Shown one piece after another: positions 34,575-45,344 of a stretch of 64,000 bases of DNA (the first letter of the stretch is position 1; each line of letters opens with the position of its first letter). The notes beneath the pieces were generated by a model, which saw only the letters and a program-made list of their open reading frames with translations, was not told the DNA's origin and searched no databases. Position numbers and translations under genes: made by a program. Origin of the DNA: Vicinamibacterales bacterium (lineage in GTDB: Bacteria; Acidobacteriota; Vicinamibacteria; Vicinamibacterales; 2-12-FULL-66-21); NCBI GenBank assembly GCA_035699745.1, contig DASSPH010000029.1, positions 1-64,000 of the forward strand, written 5' to 3'.

Positions 34575-35444
34575 CTAGCGCTCGTTGATCGTGACCGGCC
34601 CGTTCACCGTCGAGAGATGCACCGTCACCGGCTCGGCGCCGAGCCGCAGCATCCGCGCGCGTTCGTCCCAGTCGCGCACGCCGCCGCGGCACGCCGCCGC
34701 CCGGCAGCTCCAGGGCGAGTGCGAGGACGACGAGATCTCGACGCCGGTCTGATAGTCGGCGGGAACGGTGACGGTGAGCGGACCGTTGCCGGCGCGCGCC
34801 GTGAGGCTGCCGTCCCAGCGCCGGCCGGTGAGCCGCACGCTGACGGGACCGTTCGAGGTCTCGACGTCGAACGTGCCGCGGCCGCCCTCGACGCTGACCG
34901 GTCCGTTGGCCGCGCGTGCTCTCACGTCGCCGTCGACGCGCGCCAGCGAGATCGGACCGTTCGACGCGCGCAGCGTGAAGGTGCCGGCGAGATCCCTCAC
35001 GCCAATCGGCCCGTTCGTCGTCTCGGCGTCGACCGAGGCGCCGTCCGGCGCCTGCACGATCAAGTGGACGCTCCAGTTGCGGACCTCGCGCCCCTCCCCG
35101 CCGGAGAGGCGGACGCGGTTCCCCGCGACGTCGAGCCGCACGCTGTCTGCCGCCGCCTGCGCGTCGGCGAGCGTCGCGGCGCCGGCGCTGACACAGGCGG
35201 TGACCGCATATTCGCCTCCCGGCCCCCGCTCGATGCGCACGCCGCCGTTCGCGCCGGGGCGCACTTCGAGCGCACCCGCGGTCACGGGCACGCGCACGTG
35301 CTGGACCGAGCGGCCGACCTCCAGGTCGCCGTACGTGGTGTTCACTTGCGAGCAGTCGGCGGCCTCGAGCTGGACCGGACGATTCTGTGCGGGCGCGCCG
35401 AGGGCGAGGGCCAGGGCGCTGGCGAGAGCTGCGGTGCGAAACAT
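34575..35444 (-). CDS. Secreted DUF4097-type beta-repeat protein
   Basis: 289 residues with a signal peptide (MFRTAALASALALALGAPA). Six NGP turns occur at roughly 20-residue intervals: TTNGPIGV, ASNGPISL, AANGPVSV, TSNGPVSV, AGNGPLTV and TVNGPVTI. This is the layout of a beta-solenoid in DUF4097/adhesin-like families. Function is unknown; proteins of this type are often linked to envelope stress or anti-sigma systems, which are not seen here. A Shine-Dalgarno (GGAGGTG) 6 nt before the ATG at 35444 sets the start. Confidence 0.78.
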   Translation of the reverse strand: MFRTAALASALALALGAPAQNRPVQLEAADCSQVNTTYGDLEVGRSVQHVRVPVTAGALEVRPGANGGVRIERGPGGEYAVTACVSAGAATLADAQAAADSVRLDVAGNRVRLSGGEGREVRNWSVHLIVQAPDGASVDAETTNGPIGVRDLAGTFTLRASNGPISLARVDGDVRARAANGPVSVEGGRGTFDVETSNGPVSVRLTGRRWDGSLTARAGNGPLTVTVPADYQTGVEISSSSHSPWSCRAAACRGGVRDWDERARMLRLGAEPVTVHLSTVNGPVTINER

Positions 35445-35501
35445 CGTGGACACCTCCGTCCACTCCACTTGGACGGAGGCGCCCGGCGTTGCGTTGGCCC
35501 G

Positions 35502-37685
<2,184 letters not shown>

Positions 37686-37768
37686 GCGTGCAGTCCCCCC
37701 TTGCAAAGAAGCGATTATGGTCGGGGCGGCGGGGCGCCTGCAAGCGAAAATCGCGGAAAATCTGTTGA

Positions 37769-37774
37769 TATAGT
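37769..37774 (+). promoter_or_regulatory. -10 box candidate for the PadR gene, inside a TGTT-N9-AACA dyad
   Basis: TATAGT (5/6) ends 7 nt before the GTG start. It is enclosed by TGTT (37763-37766) and AACA (37776-37779), a small dyad in an AT-rich island. This is a candidate autoregulatory operator. Confidence 0.35.
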
Positions 37775-37781
37775 TAACAAT

Positions 37782-38135
37782 GTGAGACAAATCAGGCCCG
37801 CGGATTTTTTCGCGCCGATCGTCGGCGAGTTCGAACAGTTCGTGCTGCTGGCGCTCGTCCGCCTCGGCAATGGCGCGTACGGCGCCGCGATCCGGCGGGA
37901 GATCCGCGAACGCACCGGGCGCGACGCGTCGGGCGGCACCGTCTACATGACGCTCGCCCGTCTCGAGCAGAAGAAGATGGTCGCCTCCTATGCCGGCAAT
38001 CCGACCGCGCAGCGCGGCGGCCGCCGGCGCCGCCACTACCTGATCGACACGGCAGGACAGAAGGCGCTCGGCCGCGGCTACCGCGGCATCGTCGCCATGG
38101 CCGAGGGCATCGAGAAGGAACTGCTCGCGCTCTAG
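37782..38135 (+). CDS. PadR-family transcriptional regulator
   Basis: 117 residues from GTG 37782 ([20 protein letters not shown]). A winged-helix core runs '[22 protein letters not shown]' and '[23 protein letters not shown]', with the wing '[19 protein letters not shown]', typical of short PadR regulators that lack the long C-terminal dimerisation helix. No ATG fits the conserved start, and the reading frame upstream carries no similarity. The gene is divergent from glnN and may regulate it or itself. Confidence 0.8.
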   Translation: MRQIRPADFFAPIVGEFEQFVLLALVRLGNGAYGAAIRREIRERTGRDASGGTVYMTLARLEQKKMVASYAGNPTAQRGGRRRRHYLIDTAGQKALGRGYRGIVAMAEGIEKELLAL

Positions 38136-38145
38136 CCTGGCGCGG

Positions 38146-38583
38146 TCATTCGCTGCGCTCGACCTCCCGCTTGAGGCCTGGCAGGTGCTCCGCGAAGCGC
38201 TCGCGGTTGGTGCGGACCATCAGCGGCAGCAGCAGCCACATCACCCCGCTCGGGCGCAGATTGCAGGTGAACGTGACCACCGTCCCGCCGCGGTCGGGCG
38301 CGAGCAGGTATTCGAACGTGCCGGTGGCCTTCTTCGTCACGCTGCGCAGCCCGAACCGCCGCGCCGTTTCGAAGGCACACACCTCGCAGCGCGTGGTGTG
38401 AACGCGGCCGGGCAGCGCAAACGTGATCTGAAGCTCGGTTCCGACGCGGAGCGGCCCCTCGGTCAGAATCCGCACCTCGCGCACGTGGTCGTGCCAGCGC
38501 GGCGCCTTCGTGAAATCCATCATGAAGGCCCACACCTGTGCCGGCGACCGTTCGATCCGGATGGTGTATTTGAACGACCGCAT
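38146..38583 (-). CDS. SRPBCC-family (polyketide cyclase/START-like) protein
   Basis: 145 residues, [21 protein letters not shown] start, then '[18 protein letters not shown]' and '[18 protein letters not shown]', the pattern of the helix-grip fold that binds hydrophobic ligands. No catalytic residues identify a reaction. The start lies 2 nt after the stop of the DUF1684 gene, so the two are co-translated from one mRNA. It is convergent with the PadR gene (10-bp gap). Confidence 0.82.
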   Translation of the reverse strand: MRSFKYTIRIERSPAQVWAFMMDFTKAPRWHDHVREVRILTEGPLRVGTELQITFALPGRVHTTRCEVCAFETARRFGLRSVTKKATGTFEYLLAPDRGGTVVTFTCNLRPSGVMWLLLPLMVRTNRERFAEHLPGLKREVERSE

Positions 38584-38585
38584 CG

Positions 38586-39446
38586 TCAGTGATGGCGCAG
38601 CTCGCCGGCGCGAATCGCGACCGCGAGCTGATTGTCCTTCGTCGGCAGCGGACAGGTGGCGAAGCCGGTGAACGCACAGGGCGGGTTGTAGGCCCGGTTG
38701 AAATCCAGGTCGACGTAGCCGTCCTTCGGCAGCGGGGCGTGCAGGTAGCGGCCGGCTTCGTAGGTCTCGGTGCGGCTCGTGAGATCCTTGAAGATGAAGA
38801 ACAGATCCTCCCGACGGGAGGTTTCGTACACGGGCTCGAGCCGCCAGGTGCGTCCCTCCAGCGTGAACTCGACGTAGCCGGGACTCTCCATCGGCACGAG
38901 CTGACCGAGCACGTTCAACACGGAAACGGTCTTCATCGCCTGGTACGGCGTGAATCGCGCCTTCAGGCGATACGCCGGGTCGGTCGGGAAATAGCGCAGG
39001 CCCGCGAACCTCCTGCGGGCCGGGCTGTCGGGATCGAGCATGCGCAGTCCGACGCGGTCGCCGCGGCGGATGACGAACAGGCTGATGCGCGCGCTCACGA
39101 CCGCGTTCGACTCGCCGCCGGCGAGCACGACCGGTCCCGAGGCGTGTTTCCCCGCCACCTCGACGTGGGCCGCGGGGTCCGGCGCGAAGGTCACCTTACC
39201 GGCCGCCAGGGTGAACACCCCGAGGCGCTTCGGCGCACGCGCCGGCAGCTTGATCTCCGAGGCCGGGTCGCTGCCCGCGCTGTTCGCGCCGTCGTGGAGC
39301 CAGAACAGTCCCTGAACCGCCAGCCATCCGTTGGGGGCCGTCAGCTCCGCCAGACGCTTCTGCCGGTACGTGTCGAGCTCCGCGCGATACGACGCCGTCT
39401 GACCGGCGGCGAGCGCGAGAACGATTGCGGCACAGAGTGATTTCAT
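38586..39446 (-). CDS. Secreted DUF1684-family protein
   Basis: 286 residues with a signal peptide (MKSLCAAIVLALAAGQTAS). The family pattern is 'LTAPNGWLAVQGLFWLHDGANSAGSDP', cut here, then 'VGLRMLDPDSPARRRFAGLRYFP' and the C-terminal 'VDLDFNRAYNPPCAFTGFATCPLP'. The last block carries conserved N, P and C residues. Function is unknown. AAAGGCG precedes the ATG. The SRPBCC gene follows at once. Confidence 0.85.
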   Translation of the reverse strand: MKSLCAAIVLALAAGQTASYRAELDTYRQKRLAELTAPNGWLAVQGLFWLHDGANSAGSDPASEIKLPARAPKRLGVFTLAAGKVTFAPDPAAHVEVAGKHASGPVVLAGGESNAVVSARISLFVIRRGDRVGLRMLDPDSPARRRFAGLRYFPTDPAYRLKARFTPYQAMKTVSVLNVLGQLVPMESPGYVEFTLEGRTWRLEPVYETSRREDLFFIFKDLTSRTETYEAGRYLHAPLPKDGYVDLDFNRAYNPPCAFTGFATCPLPTKDNQLAVAIRAGELRHH

Positions 39447-39506
39447 CGGTCGCGCCTTTCAAGCGTGGCGCGCGCGGCGTCCATACGCGGAGGATACACC
39501 GTTGCC

Positions 39507-39565
39507 GGCCGCGGATGGCACGGATCAGGCCACGGATTACACGGAGCACGCGAGCACACGGAGTC
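39507..39565. repeat. CACGGAT/ACACGGA short repeat cluster
   Basis: CACGGAT at 39519-39525 and 39531-39537, followed by two ACACGGA/CACACGGAG copies, upstream of the crystallin-like gene. The same words appear in the inverted element at 5602-5665, so this may be a dispersed intergenic repeat. Confidence 0.45.
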
Positions 39566-39617
39566 CATCGGCACGGTGATACGATGGCTGCGTTCCCTGC
39601 CACGGAAAGGAGCCTGC

Positions 39618-40331
39618 ATGACGTCCACGAGAATCGCGGTGGCCGCCTGCGCCGCCGTGCTCGCGGTTGCCTCGGCCGCGGAGGCGCAGCGATGGGGTTA
39701 CGGCCGGCGGCCCCGCGACGGCGCGTGCTTCTACGAGGACCGTAACTTCGGCGGTCAGTACTTCTGTGTCGACGCGGGCGCGAACCTGCCGTCGATCCCG
39801 CAGGGGATGAGCGATCGGATCTCCTCGCTTCGCGTCTTCGGCCGGGCGGAGGTCACGATCTATCGCGATTACCGCTTCAACGGGCGATCGACCCGGTTCA
39901 CGCGCGATGTCCGCGACCTCAGGAACGAGGGCTGGAACGACGCCATTTCGTCGCTCGACGTGCGCGGCCGCAATGCCGGCGGCTCCGGCGGCGGCGATCC
40001 CGATCGCATCGTCCGCCGCGCGTACGACGACATCCTCGAGCGCGAGCCGGATTCAGCCGGCCTGCGGCTGTACCGCTCCCGCATTGTCGATGACGGGTGG
40101 ACCGAGGCGCAGGTGCGCGACGCCCTGCGGCGCAGTCCCGAGTACCAGAAGCTGATGGCGGACAAGGCGCGCGAGATCGTGCGTCGTGCCTATCTCAACG
40201 TGCTCAAGCGGGAGCCGGACGCGGGCGCCGGCAGCTACGTCGACAAAGTCGTCCGCCAGCGCTGGACCCAGGCGGATGTGGAGCGGGAGCTGCGCAAGAG
40301 CCCCGAGTACCGCGCCCGCGGCGGACGGTAG
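39618..40331 (+). CDS. Secreted beta/gamma-crystallin (I36-like) protein with two DUF4214-like repeats
   Basis: 237 residues. A signal peptide ending AAEAQ is followed by two Greek-key crystallin motifs ('CFYEDRNFGGQYFCVDAG', then 'VTIYRDYRFNGRSTRFTRDV', each closed by an 'ISSL' turn). After a glycine linker there are two ~50-residue helical repeats: 'RIVRRAYDDILEREPDSAGL...SPEYQ' and 'EIVRRAYLNVLKREPDAGAG...SPEYR'. The repeats resemble DUF4214, a module found in surface proteins. A calcium-binding or structural envelope role is an inference. AAAGGAG (39606-39612), 5 nt before the ATG, sets the start. Confidence 0.78.
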   Translation: MTSTRIAVAACAAVLAVASAAEAQRWGYGRRPRDGACFYEDRNFGGQYFCVDAGANLPSIPQGMSDRISSLRVFGRAEVTIYRDYRFNGRSTRFTRDVRDLRNEGWNDAISSLDVRGRNAGGSGGGDPDRIVRRAYDDILEREPDSAGLRLYRSRIVDDGWTEAQVRDALRRSPEYQKLMADKAREIVRRAYLNVLKREPDAGAGSYVDKVVRQRWTQADVERELRKSPEYRARGGR

Positions 40332-40349
40332 CGCCGTCGACCCCGAGCG

Positions 40350-41432
40350 ATGGCGGTGCGCCGCATTCTCCATGTCGACATGGACGCGTTCTACGCGTCC
40401 GTCGAGCAGCGCGACCGCCCCGAGCTGCGGGGCAAGCCGGTCGCGGTCGGCGGAGACCCGCACCGCCGCGGCGTCGTCGCCGCTGCCAGCTACGAAGCGC
40501 GGACGTTCGGGGTGCGCTCGGCGATCCCGATGGCGCGCGCGGTGCGTCTCTGCCCGCACCTGATCATCGTCAAGCCCGACTTCCGGAAGTATCGCGCCGC
40601 CTCTGACGCGGTGTTCGAGATCTTCCGCTCGGTGACGCCGCTCGTCGAGCCGATGTCGCTCGACGAGGCGTATCTCGACGTCACCGAGAACGCGTGGGGG
40701 GAACCGCTGGGCCGCAACGTCGCGCTGCGGATCAAGCGGGCGATTCGCGACGCGACCGGCCTCACCGCGTCTGCCGGCGTGGCGCCGAACAAGTTCCTGG
40801 CGAAGATCGCCTCTGCCTGGAAGAAGCCCGACGGCCTCACCGTGATCGCGCCGGAACGGGTCGAGCGCTTCCTGCAGACGCTGCCGGTGGACGCGCTGTG
40901 GGGCGTCGGACCGGTGACCGCCGCGCGTCTCCGCGAGCGCGGCATCGAACGGCTGGTCGACGTGCGCACCGCCGACGACGAGGTCCTGCGCGCCGCGGTG
41001 GGGAGCTGGAGTGAGTGGCTGCGGCAGCTCGCCAACGGCATCGACGATCGCGAGGTCGAGCCGCACCACGAGCCCAAATCATCCGGCAGCGAGAACACCT
41101 ACTCGCAGGATCTCACCGACATCAACGAGATCCGCGCCGAGATCGACGGCATGGCGCGAGACGCGGCCGAGTGGCTGGTCGAGCACGGGCTGCTCTGCCG
41201 GACGGTGACGATCAAGGTCCGCTATTCCGATTTCACCACGATCACCCGCAGCCACTCGCGATCGCCGGCCACCCGCGACGACGAAGACATCGCGCAGCGG
41301 GCGGTGAAGCTCCTCGAACGCACCGACGCGGCGAGCCGGCCGGTCCGGCTGCTCGGCGTCAGCGTGCACAACCTGGAAGATCCGTCCGCGCCGTTCGAGC
41401 CGGAAGATCCGCGCCTTCCGTTCGACGACTAA
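40350..41432 (+). CDS. dinB: DNA polymerase IV (Y family, DinB)
   Basis: 360 residues. Catalytic acidic residues are D10 (in HVDMDAFYASVE), D105 and E106 (MSLDEAYLD). The steric gate is Y15. The fingers 'RGVVAAASYEARTFGVRSAMP'-type block, the helix-hairpin-helix 'DALWGVGPVTAARLRERGI' and the little-finger domain are all present. The protein ends DPRLPFDD, a weak candidate for a clamp-binding motif. It copies past damaged bases with low fidelity. No LexA box is evident upstream. The gene begins 18 nt after the crystallin gene. Its stop shares CTAA with the convergent TPR gene. Confidence 0.93.
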   Translation: MAVRRILHVDMDAFYASVEQRDRPELRGKPVAVGGDPHRRGVVAAASYEARTFGVRSAIPMARAVRLCPHLIIVKPDFRKYRAASDAVFEIFRSVTPLVEPMSLDEAYLDVTENAWGEPLGRNVALRIKRAIRDATGLTASAGVAPNKFLAKIASAWKKPDGLTVIAPERVERFLQTLPVDALWGVGPVTAARLRERGIERLVDVRTADDEVLRAAVGSWSEWLRQLANGIDDREVEPHHEPKSSGSENTYSQDLTDINEIRAEIDGMARDAAEWLVEHGLLCRTVTIKVRYSDFTTITRSHSRSPATRDDEDIAQRAVKLLERTDAASRPVRLLGVSVHNLEDPSAPFEPEDPRLPFDD

Positions 41433-42745
41433 CGAGCGGCGGCGTACAAGGCGCGATAAAGCCGCTGCCACTCGCGTCCCGTGGCGAGACGATAGTCGAG
41501 CCAGGGATCGAGGCTCGGGATGGCCGACGACGGGTCGCGGGGCAGCAGCCCGATGGGTGCGATCGCTCCGGTGACGTCGCCGCGCAGCAGCGCGACCTGG
41601 CTCTTCGCGAGCAGCGCGGACTGCGCCTGCGGATACAGGCGCAGCGCCTCGTCGATCTCGTTCGCCGCCTCGCGCAGGCGGCCGAGCGCCTGCTCGGCAC
41701 GGCCGGCGAACAGCCGCGCGAGAAACGCCAGATCCTCCGCGAGCGCCCCGGACAGCGCCGTGCGAGCGTGAACGAGCGCTTCGTCATGGCGTCGCCGCTC
41801 GATCAACACCCGCGCCAGCCGGAGCCGCGCCTCGGCGTACTGCGGGTCGACGGCGAGCGCGCGCCGGAACAGGCGCTCCGCCTCCGCGTCGGCCTCGGCT
41901 TTGGGCGGAATGTCGAGGCCGGCGGCGGCGCGGGTGGCGGCGTTCGCGGAACTGGGAAAACGGCCGCTCTCGCGCCAGCGGCGAATCGCGACCGTATCGA
42001 CGTTGCGCATCAGGACCTGATTCGTCGGCATGCCCTGAATCTCCGCGTACACGGCGCGATCGAACAAGAGGCGCGGATCGTCCGGCACCAGCTTCGCCGC
42101 GTTCGCGAGATGCACCGCGGCCTCCGCGTAGACTCTCCGCTCGAACAGGAATGCCAGCGTGGCGTGATACCAGTCGCCGACGAACGGATCCGCCGGCGCG
42201 GCGTCATGGATGCGGCCGACGAGGCTCCGGACGAAGGGCCAGTTCCAGTCCGACTCGATCTGTCCGAGCACCTCGCCGTCGCGGCTCACCGTCATGCGCC
42301 TGGTCGAGAGGAGCGGCGACTGCGATGCCGGGACCGGCGGCAGCGACGGCAGCGGCGACGGCGGAATCGACTCACGCGCGACCGCGACGTCGCTGTGCAG
42401 GAGCACCGCCCGCTTGAGAAACCCGCCGTAGCCAAGACGGGCGAGCGAGGCTCGCGCGAGCGCGTCGACCTTCCTCTGCAACTCGGTGTCCGGATCGTAG
42501 CGGCGTCCGGACAGAATCGACAGAAAGGTCCGCAACGGATCGTCCAGCAGCTGACGCTCGTGGTAGGTGAACGCCATTATTCGATCGGCCGCCTGATCGA
42601 GGACGCCAGGGGTGTGACTGCCGACCGCGCCGGCCCAACGCTCGAGCACCGCCACACCCGACGCAGGGAAATCCGAGGCGGCGGCCGGCGCGGGCGCCAC
42701 GGCCGCGATGGCCAGAGTCACGAGCGCGATCGCGCGGCGTCGCAT
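41429..42745 (-). CDS. Exported TPR-repeat protein of unknown function
   Basis: 438 residues with a signal peptide (MRRRAIALVTLAIAAVAPAPAAA). TPR-like helical pairs are visible at 'AEAAVHLANAAKLVPDDPRLL', 'AERLFRRALAVDPQYAEARLRLA' and 'REAANEIDEALRLYPQAQSALL'. A proline/serine-rich stretch (about 123-145) separates an N-terminal alpha-helical region. It follows the VWFA gene by 5 nt with a ribosome site (GGTAGGTGAT), so they form a two-gene operon. VWFA plus TPR pairs suggest an envelope complex, but no partner is known. Confidence 0.75.
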   Translation of the reverse strand: MRRRAIALVTLAIAAVAPAPAAASDFPASGVAVLERWAGAVGSHTPGVLDQAADRIMAFTYHERQLLDDPLRTFLSILSGRRYDPDTELQRKVDALARASLARLGYGGFLKRAVLLHSDVAVARESIPPSPLPSLPPVPASQSPLLSTRRMTVSRDGEVLGQIESDWNWPFVRSLVGRIHDAAPADPFVGDWYHATLAFLFERRVYAEAAVHLANAAKLVPDDPRLLFDRAVYAEIQGMPTNQVLMRNVDTVAIRRWRESGRFPSSANAATRAAAGLDIPPKAEADAEAERLFRRALAVDPQYAEARLRLARVLIERRRHDEALVHARTALSGALAEDLAFLARLFAGRAEQALGRLREAANEIDEALRLYPQAQSALLAKSQVALLRGDVTGAIAPIGLLPRDPSSAIPSLDPWLDYRLATGREWQRLYRALYAAAR

Positions 42746-42750
42746 ATCAC

Positions 42751-43587
42751 CTACCTGCCAGGGCCGATCCCGATGTAGCTCTGGCGAGCCTTGACGGACA
42801 GCCCGGGCCGCTTGACGCGCACGTCGAGCCGATGCAGGCCGCCGGGGTCGACGCCATTCGGCGTGAAGGCGAGCACGTAGCGGCTGCGGAAGTCGCTCAG
42901 GATCCGGCGGAAGGCGGACGCCAGTTCCGCTCCCGACGCGACGCGAATCGTCTGACCGCCGGTTGCGTCGGCGAGATCCCCCAGCTCCGAGGAGACGGTA
43001 TCGCCGGCGGAGACGGCGTAGATCACCGCATTCGATCGCTTCGCGGCGTCGACGACGGCATCGGCGGTCAGCCAGCTCGAGGTGTCGTACCCGTCCGTGC
43101 AGACAACGACGAGCGATCGTCCGGGCTGGGCCTGTGTGCTCATGAGCGCGACGAACACGCCGTCGAGCACGGAAGTGTCGCCGGCCGGCTTGACGGCGGC
43201 GAGTTCCGCACGCACGGTATCCAGGTCGGGGGTGAGCGCGAGGCGCAGCGCGACGTCATGGCGGAAGGTGACGAGCGCCGCGCGATCGCCGCGAGTGAGG
43301 CCGGCAAGGAAGGCCTCGCTCGCCCGCAGCAGCTCCGCGTGGCGGCGTCCGTCGATGCTCGCGCTCACGTCGAAGGCGAGCACGGCGTTGATCGGCTCGC
43401 TGGATTCGATCAGATGAACCGGCTGGACGACACCGTTGTCGCGCAGCTCGAAGTCGGCGGCGCTGAGACCGGCGACCGGGACGCGGCCGTCGGTCACCAT
43501 CACGTCGACGCGGACGCCGATGGTCCGCGACGAGAAGGTCTGCAGCAGGATCGCCGTCATCAACGCCGGGACGAGGGACGCGGCCAC
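42751..43587 (-). CDS. VWFA-related Acidobacterial-type domain protein
   Basis: 278 residues beginning with a short hydrophobic signal (VAASLVPALMTAILLQ). The opening 'VRVDVMVTDGRVPVAGLSAADFELRDNG' and the VWA core with MIDAS-like DVSAS, 'GDTSVLDGVFVAL' and the C-terminal 'YVLAFTPNGVDPGGLHRLDVRVKRPG' match the TIGR03436 family, which is strongly expanded in Acidobacteriota. The protein is exported and probably forms metal-dependent protein contacts. GTG at 43587 is the start; TAGGAT lies exactly 6 nt upstream and no ribosome site is seen. Confidence 0.88.
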   Translation of the reverse strand: MAASLVPALMTAILLQTFSSRTIGVRVDVMVTDGRVPVAGLSAADFELRDNGVVQPVHLIESSEPINAVLAFDVSASIDGRRHAELLRASEAFLAGLTRGDRAALVTFRHDVALRLALTPDLDTVRAELAAVKPAGDTSVLDGVFVALMSTQAQPGRSLVVVCTDGYDTSSWLTADAVVDAAKRSNAVIYAVSAGDTVSSELGDLADATGGQTIRVASGAELASAFRRILSDFRSRYVLAFTPNGVDPGGLHRLDVRVKRPGLSVKARQSYIGIGPGR

Positions 43588-43593
43588 GGCGGA

Positions 43594-43599
43594 ATCCTA
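43594..43599 (-). promoter_or_regulatory. -10 box candidate, leaderless configuration (VWFA operon)
   Basis: TAGGAT (TANNNT) on the minus strand, 6 nt before the GTG start of the VWFA gene. Confidence 0.3.
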
Positions 43600-43618
43600 C
43601 TTCGAGGTGCGCGCCCAG

Positions 43619-43849
43619 CGGGTTCTTACGGGTTCTTACGGGTTCTTACGGGTTCTTCGGGTTCTCCGGGTTCTACAGGTTCTACGGGTTCTACGGCAGT
43701 TCTCCGGGTTCGGGTTCTACGGGTTCTCCGGGTTCAACGTCGGTTCTACGGGTTCACGGGAAGTTCGACCAACCCGCACCCGAAGAACCTGAACCCGGAG
43801 AACCTGAACCCGAAGAACCTGTAGAACCCGGAGAACCCGGAGAACCCGT
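43619..43849. repeat. GGGTTCTNC tandem array with an inverted half
   Basis: Nine- and ten-base units of GGGTTCT[A/C/T][C/A] fill the plus strand from 43619 to about 43757, and GAACCCG-type units in the opposite sense fill 43770-43849. The best arms, 43658-43691 and 43806-43839, are reverse complements at 33 of 34 positions. The array occupies nearly the entire 262-bp gap between the VWFA gene (start) and the NYN gene (end), and reaches the NYN stop codon. Confidence 0.95.
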
Positions 43850-45331
43850 TTAAGCGTCTGCCGCGACCGCGACCTTCTTGCGTCCGCCGCGGGGCTTGGC
43901 GACCGACTTCTTTTCGCGCGGCTCCTTCGCCGGCTTCGGCTCCTTGGTACGGGCTGCCCGGCCGCCGGCGGTGCGGCGCCGGGTGCCGCGGGGCGCGTGG
44001 CGCTCCTCGACCGGCGACTGTTCCTCCTCGGCCGGCTGGGTTTCGGCCGCGGGGGCCTCCTCGGCATCCAGAATCGCCGGCGCGGCGCTCTCGCGGACGA
44101 CGTCGCCGTCCACGATCTCCGCCTCGCGCTGCTCGGCGGCGAGCAGTTCGGCTTCCGCCTGCGCCGCCAGGCGCTCGGCGGCGGCGATGTCGGCGGCGTC
44201 GATCGCTCCCACCGCCCGCCCTTCCGCTTCCTTCATGACGTTCCCCTGGAAGAAGCGGATGACGCCCTGGCGATCCCGTTCCATCCGGAAGAGACCTTCC
44301 TTCTGGCACGCCCGCAGCAGATCGTTGAGGCTCTGGAACCCGAACTTCCGCTCGTCGAACGACGGGTCCACTCCTCTCAGGTACTGCTTCACCTGGCGCA
44401 CGTACATCGGCCAGCGCGGCGGCTGCTGCGCGGTCTGGAACAGGCGGCGCACTTCGGCCACCGCTTCGGCGGCCCGCGGCGCGCCGGACGGCTGGTGGGC
44501 GTGCGGCGCGGGCTGCTGCCGCTCCTCCACGGGTGCCGCCGCCGGGGCCGCCGCGGAGACCCCGCGTCCCTCGTCCTTCAGCTCCACCAGGATGTTGCGC
44601 CCGGACTCCTTCAGCGTCACCGCGCCGGCGGCGGCGAGCTTCTCGGCGAAATCGCGGAACGTGCTGGCACCGTAGGTGCGCTCCGAGAACGTCGAGTCGA
44701 GCTGGAGCATCGTGCTCTTCAGCAGCCCGAGCTGCGGCGAGACTTCGCGGTCGCTCAGCACCTTCAGGGCGCGGCGCAGGAGCGGCACCACCTGCTCGAT
44801 CGACGCCGGAGCGCCGGCCGGGCCGGCAGGCCCGCGCCCGCCGCGCTCGCCGCGCGCGCGCCCGCCGATCAGGTTCTCGTAGGCGATGAACTCGTGGCAG
44901 TTGCGCTGCATCACCTGGCTGGTGAACGAGCGGCCGCCGACCACGAAGATCTGTTTGTCGTACTGCTTCAGCTTCTCGACCAGCGAGATGAAGTCGCTGT
45001 CACCGCCGACGATGACGTAGGCGCTGATGTGCGGATGGGTGAACGCCATCTCGAGGGCGTCGAGCGCGAGGTTGATGTCGGCGCCGTTCTTGTCGCCGCC
45101 GGGCGTGAGATTGCGCTGGACCAGCTTGGTCGCATGCTGCGTGAGCGAGCGGCTGTAGTCGCCGGCGCGGGTCCAGTCGCCATAGGCGGTCTTGGACACG
45201 ACGTCGCCGCGCTCCTTGAGCGCCTCGAGGACGACGCCGATGTCGAACTGTGCGTTGAGGGTGTTTTTGACGCCGATTTCGATGTTGTCGAAATCGATGA
45301 AGACGGCAATCTTGAGTCTGGTGTCTGCCAT
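43850..45331 (-). CDS. NYN-domain nuclease with two OST-HTH/LOTUS domains
   Basis: 493 residues. The PIN-like NYN domain (1-155) has all acidic positions: FIDFDN (D13, D15), GGDKNGADINLAL (D80, D85) and VGGDSDF (D111, D113). Two winged-helix OST-HTH/LOTUS modules follow at about 177-252 and 286-365. A long low-complexity tail (370-493) changes from Ala/Glu-rich to Lys/Arg-rich. NYN proteins are RNA endonucleases, and LOTUS domains bind RNA (G-quadruplex RNA in some studies); the layout recalls animal MARF1. The substrate here is unknown. The gene lies 13 nt after a double cyclophilin and may share its transcript. Confidence 0.87.
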   Translation of the reverse strand: MADTRLKIAVFIDFDNIEIGVKNTLNAQFDIGVVLEALKERGDVVSKTAYGDWTRAGDYSRSLTQHATKLVQRNLTPGGDKNGADINLALDALEMAFTHPHISAYVIVGGDSDFISLVEKLKQYDKQIFVVGGRSFTSQVMQRNCHEFIAYENLIGGRARGERGGRGPAGPAGAPASIEQVVPLLRRALKVLSDREVSPQLGLLKSTMLQLDSTFSERTYGASTFRDFAEKLAAAGAVTLKESGRNILVELKDEGRGVSAAAPAAAPVEERQQPAPHAHQPSGAPRAAEAVAEVRRLFQTAQQPPRWPMYVRQVKQYLRGVDPSFDERKFGFQSLNDLLRACQKEGLFRMERDRQGVIRFFQGNVMKEAEGRAVGAIDAADIAAAERLAAQAEAELLAAEQREAEIVDGDVVRESAAPAILDAEEAPAAETQPAEEEQSPVEERHAPRGTRRRTAGGRAARTKEPKPAKEPREKKSVAKPRGGRKKVAVAADA

Positions 45332-45344
45332 GTGAAAACTTGCG

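Noticed and set aside
43619-43849. CRISPR-like array
   Set aside because: Units are 9-10 bp with no spacers of constant length, and no cas genes are present; it is a tandem and inverted simple repeat.
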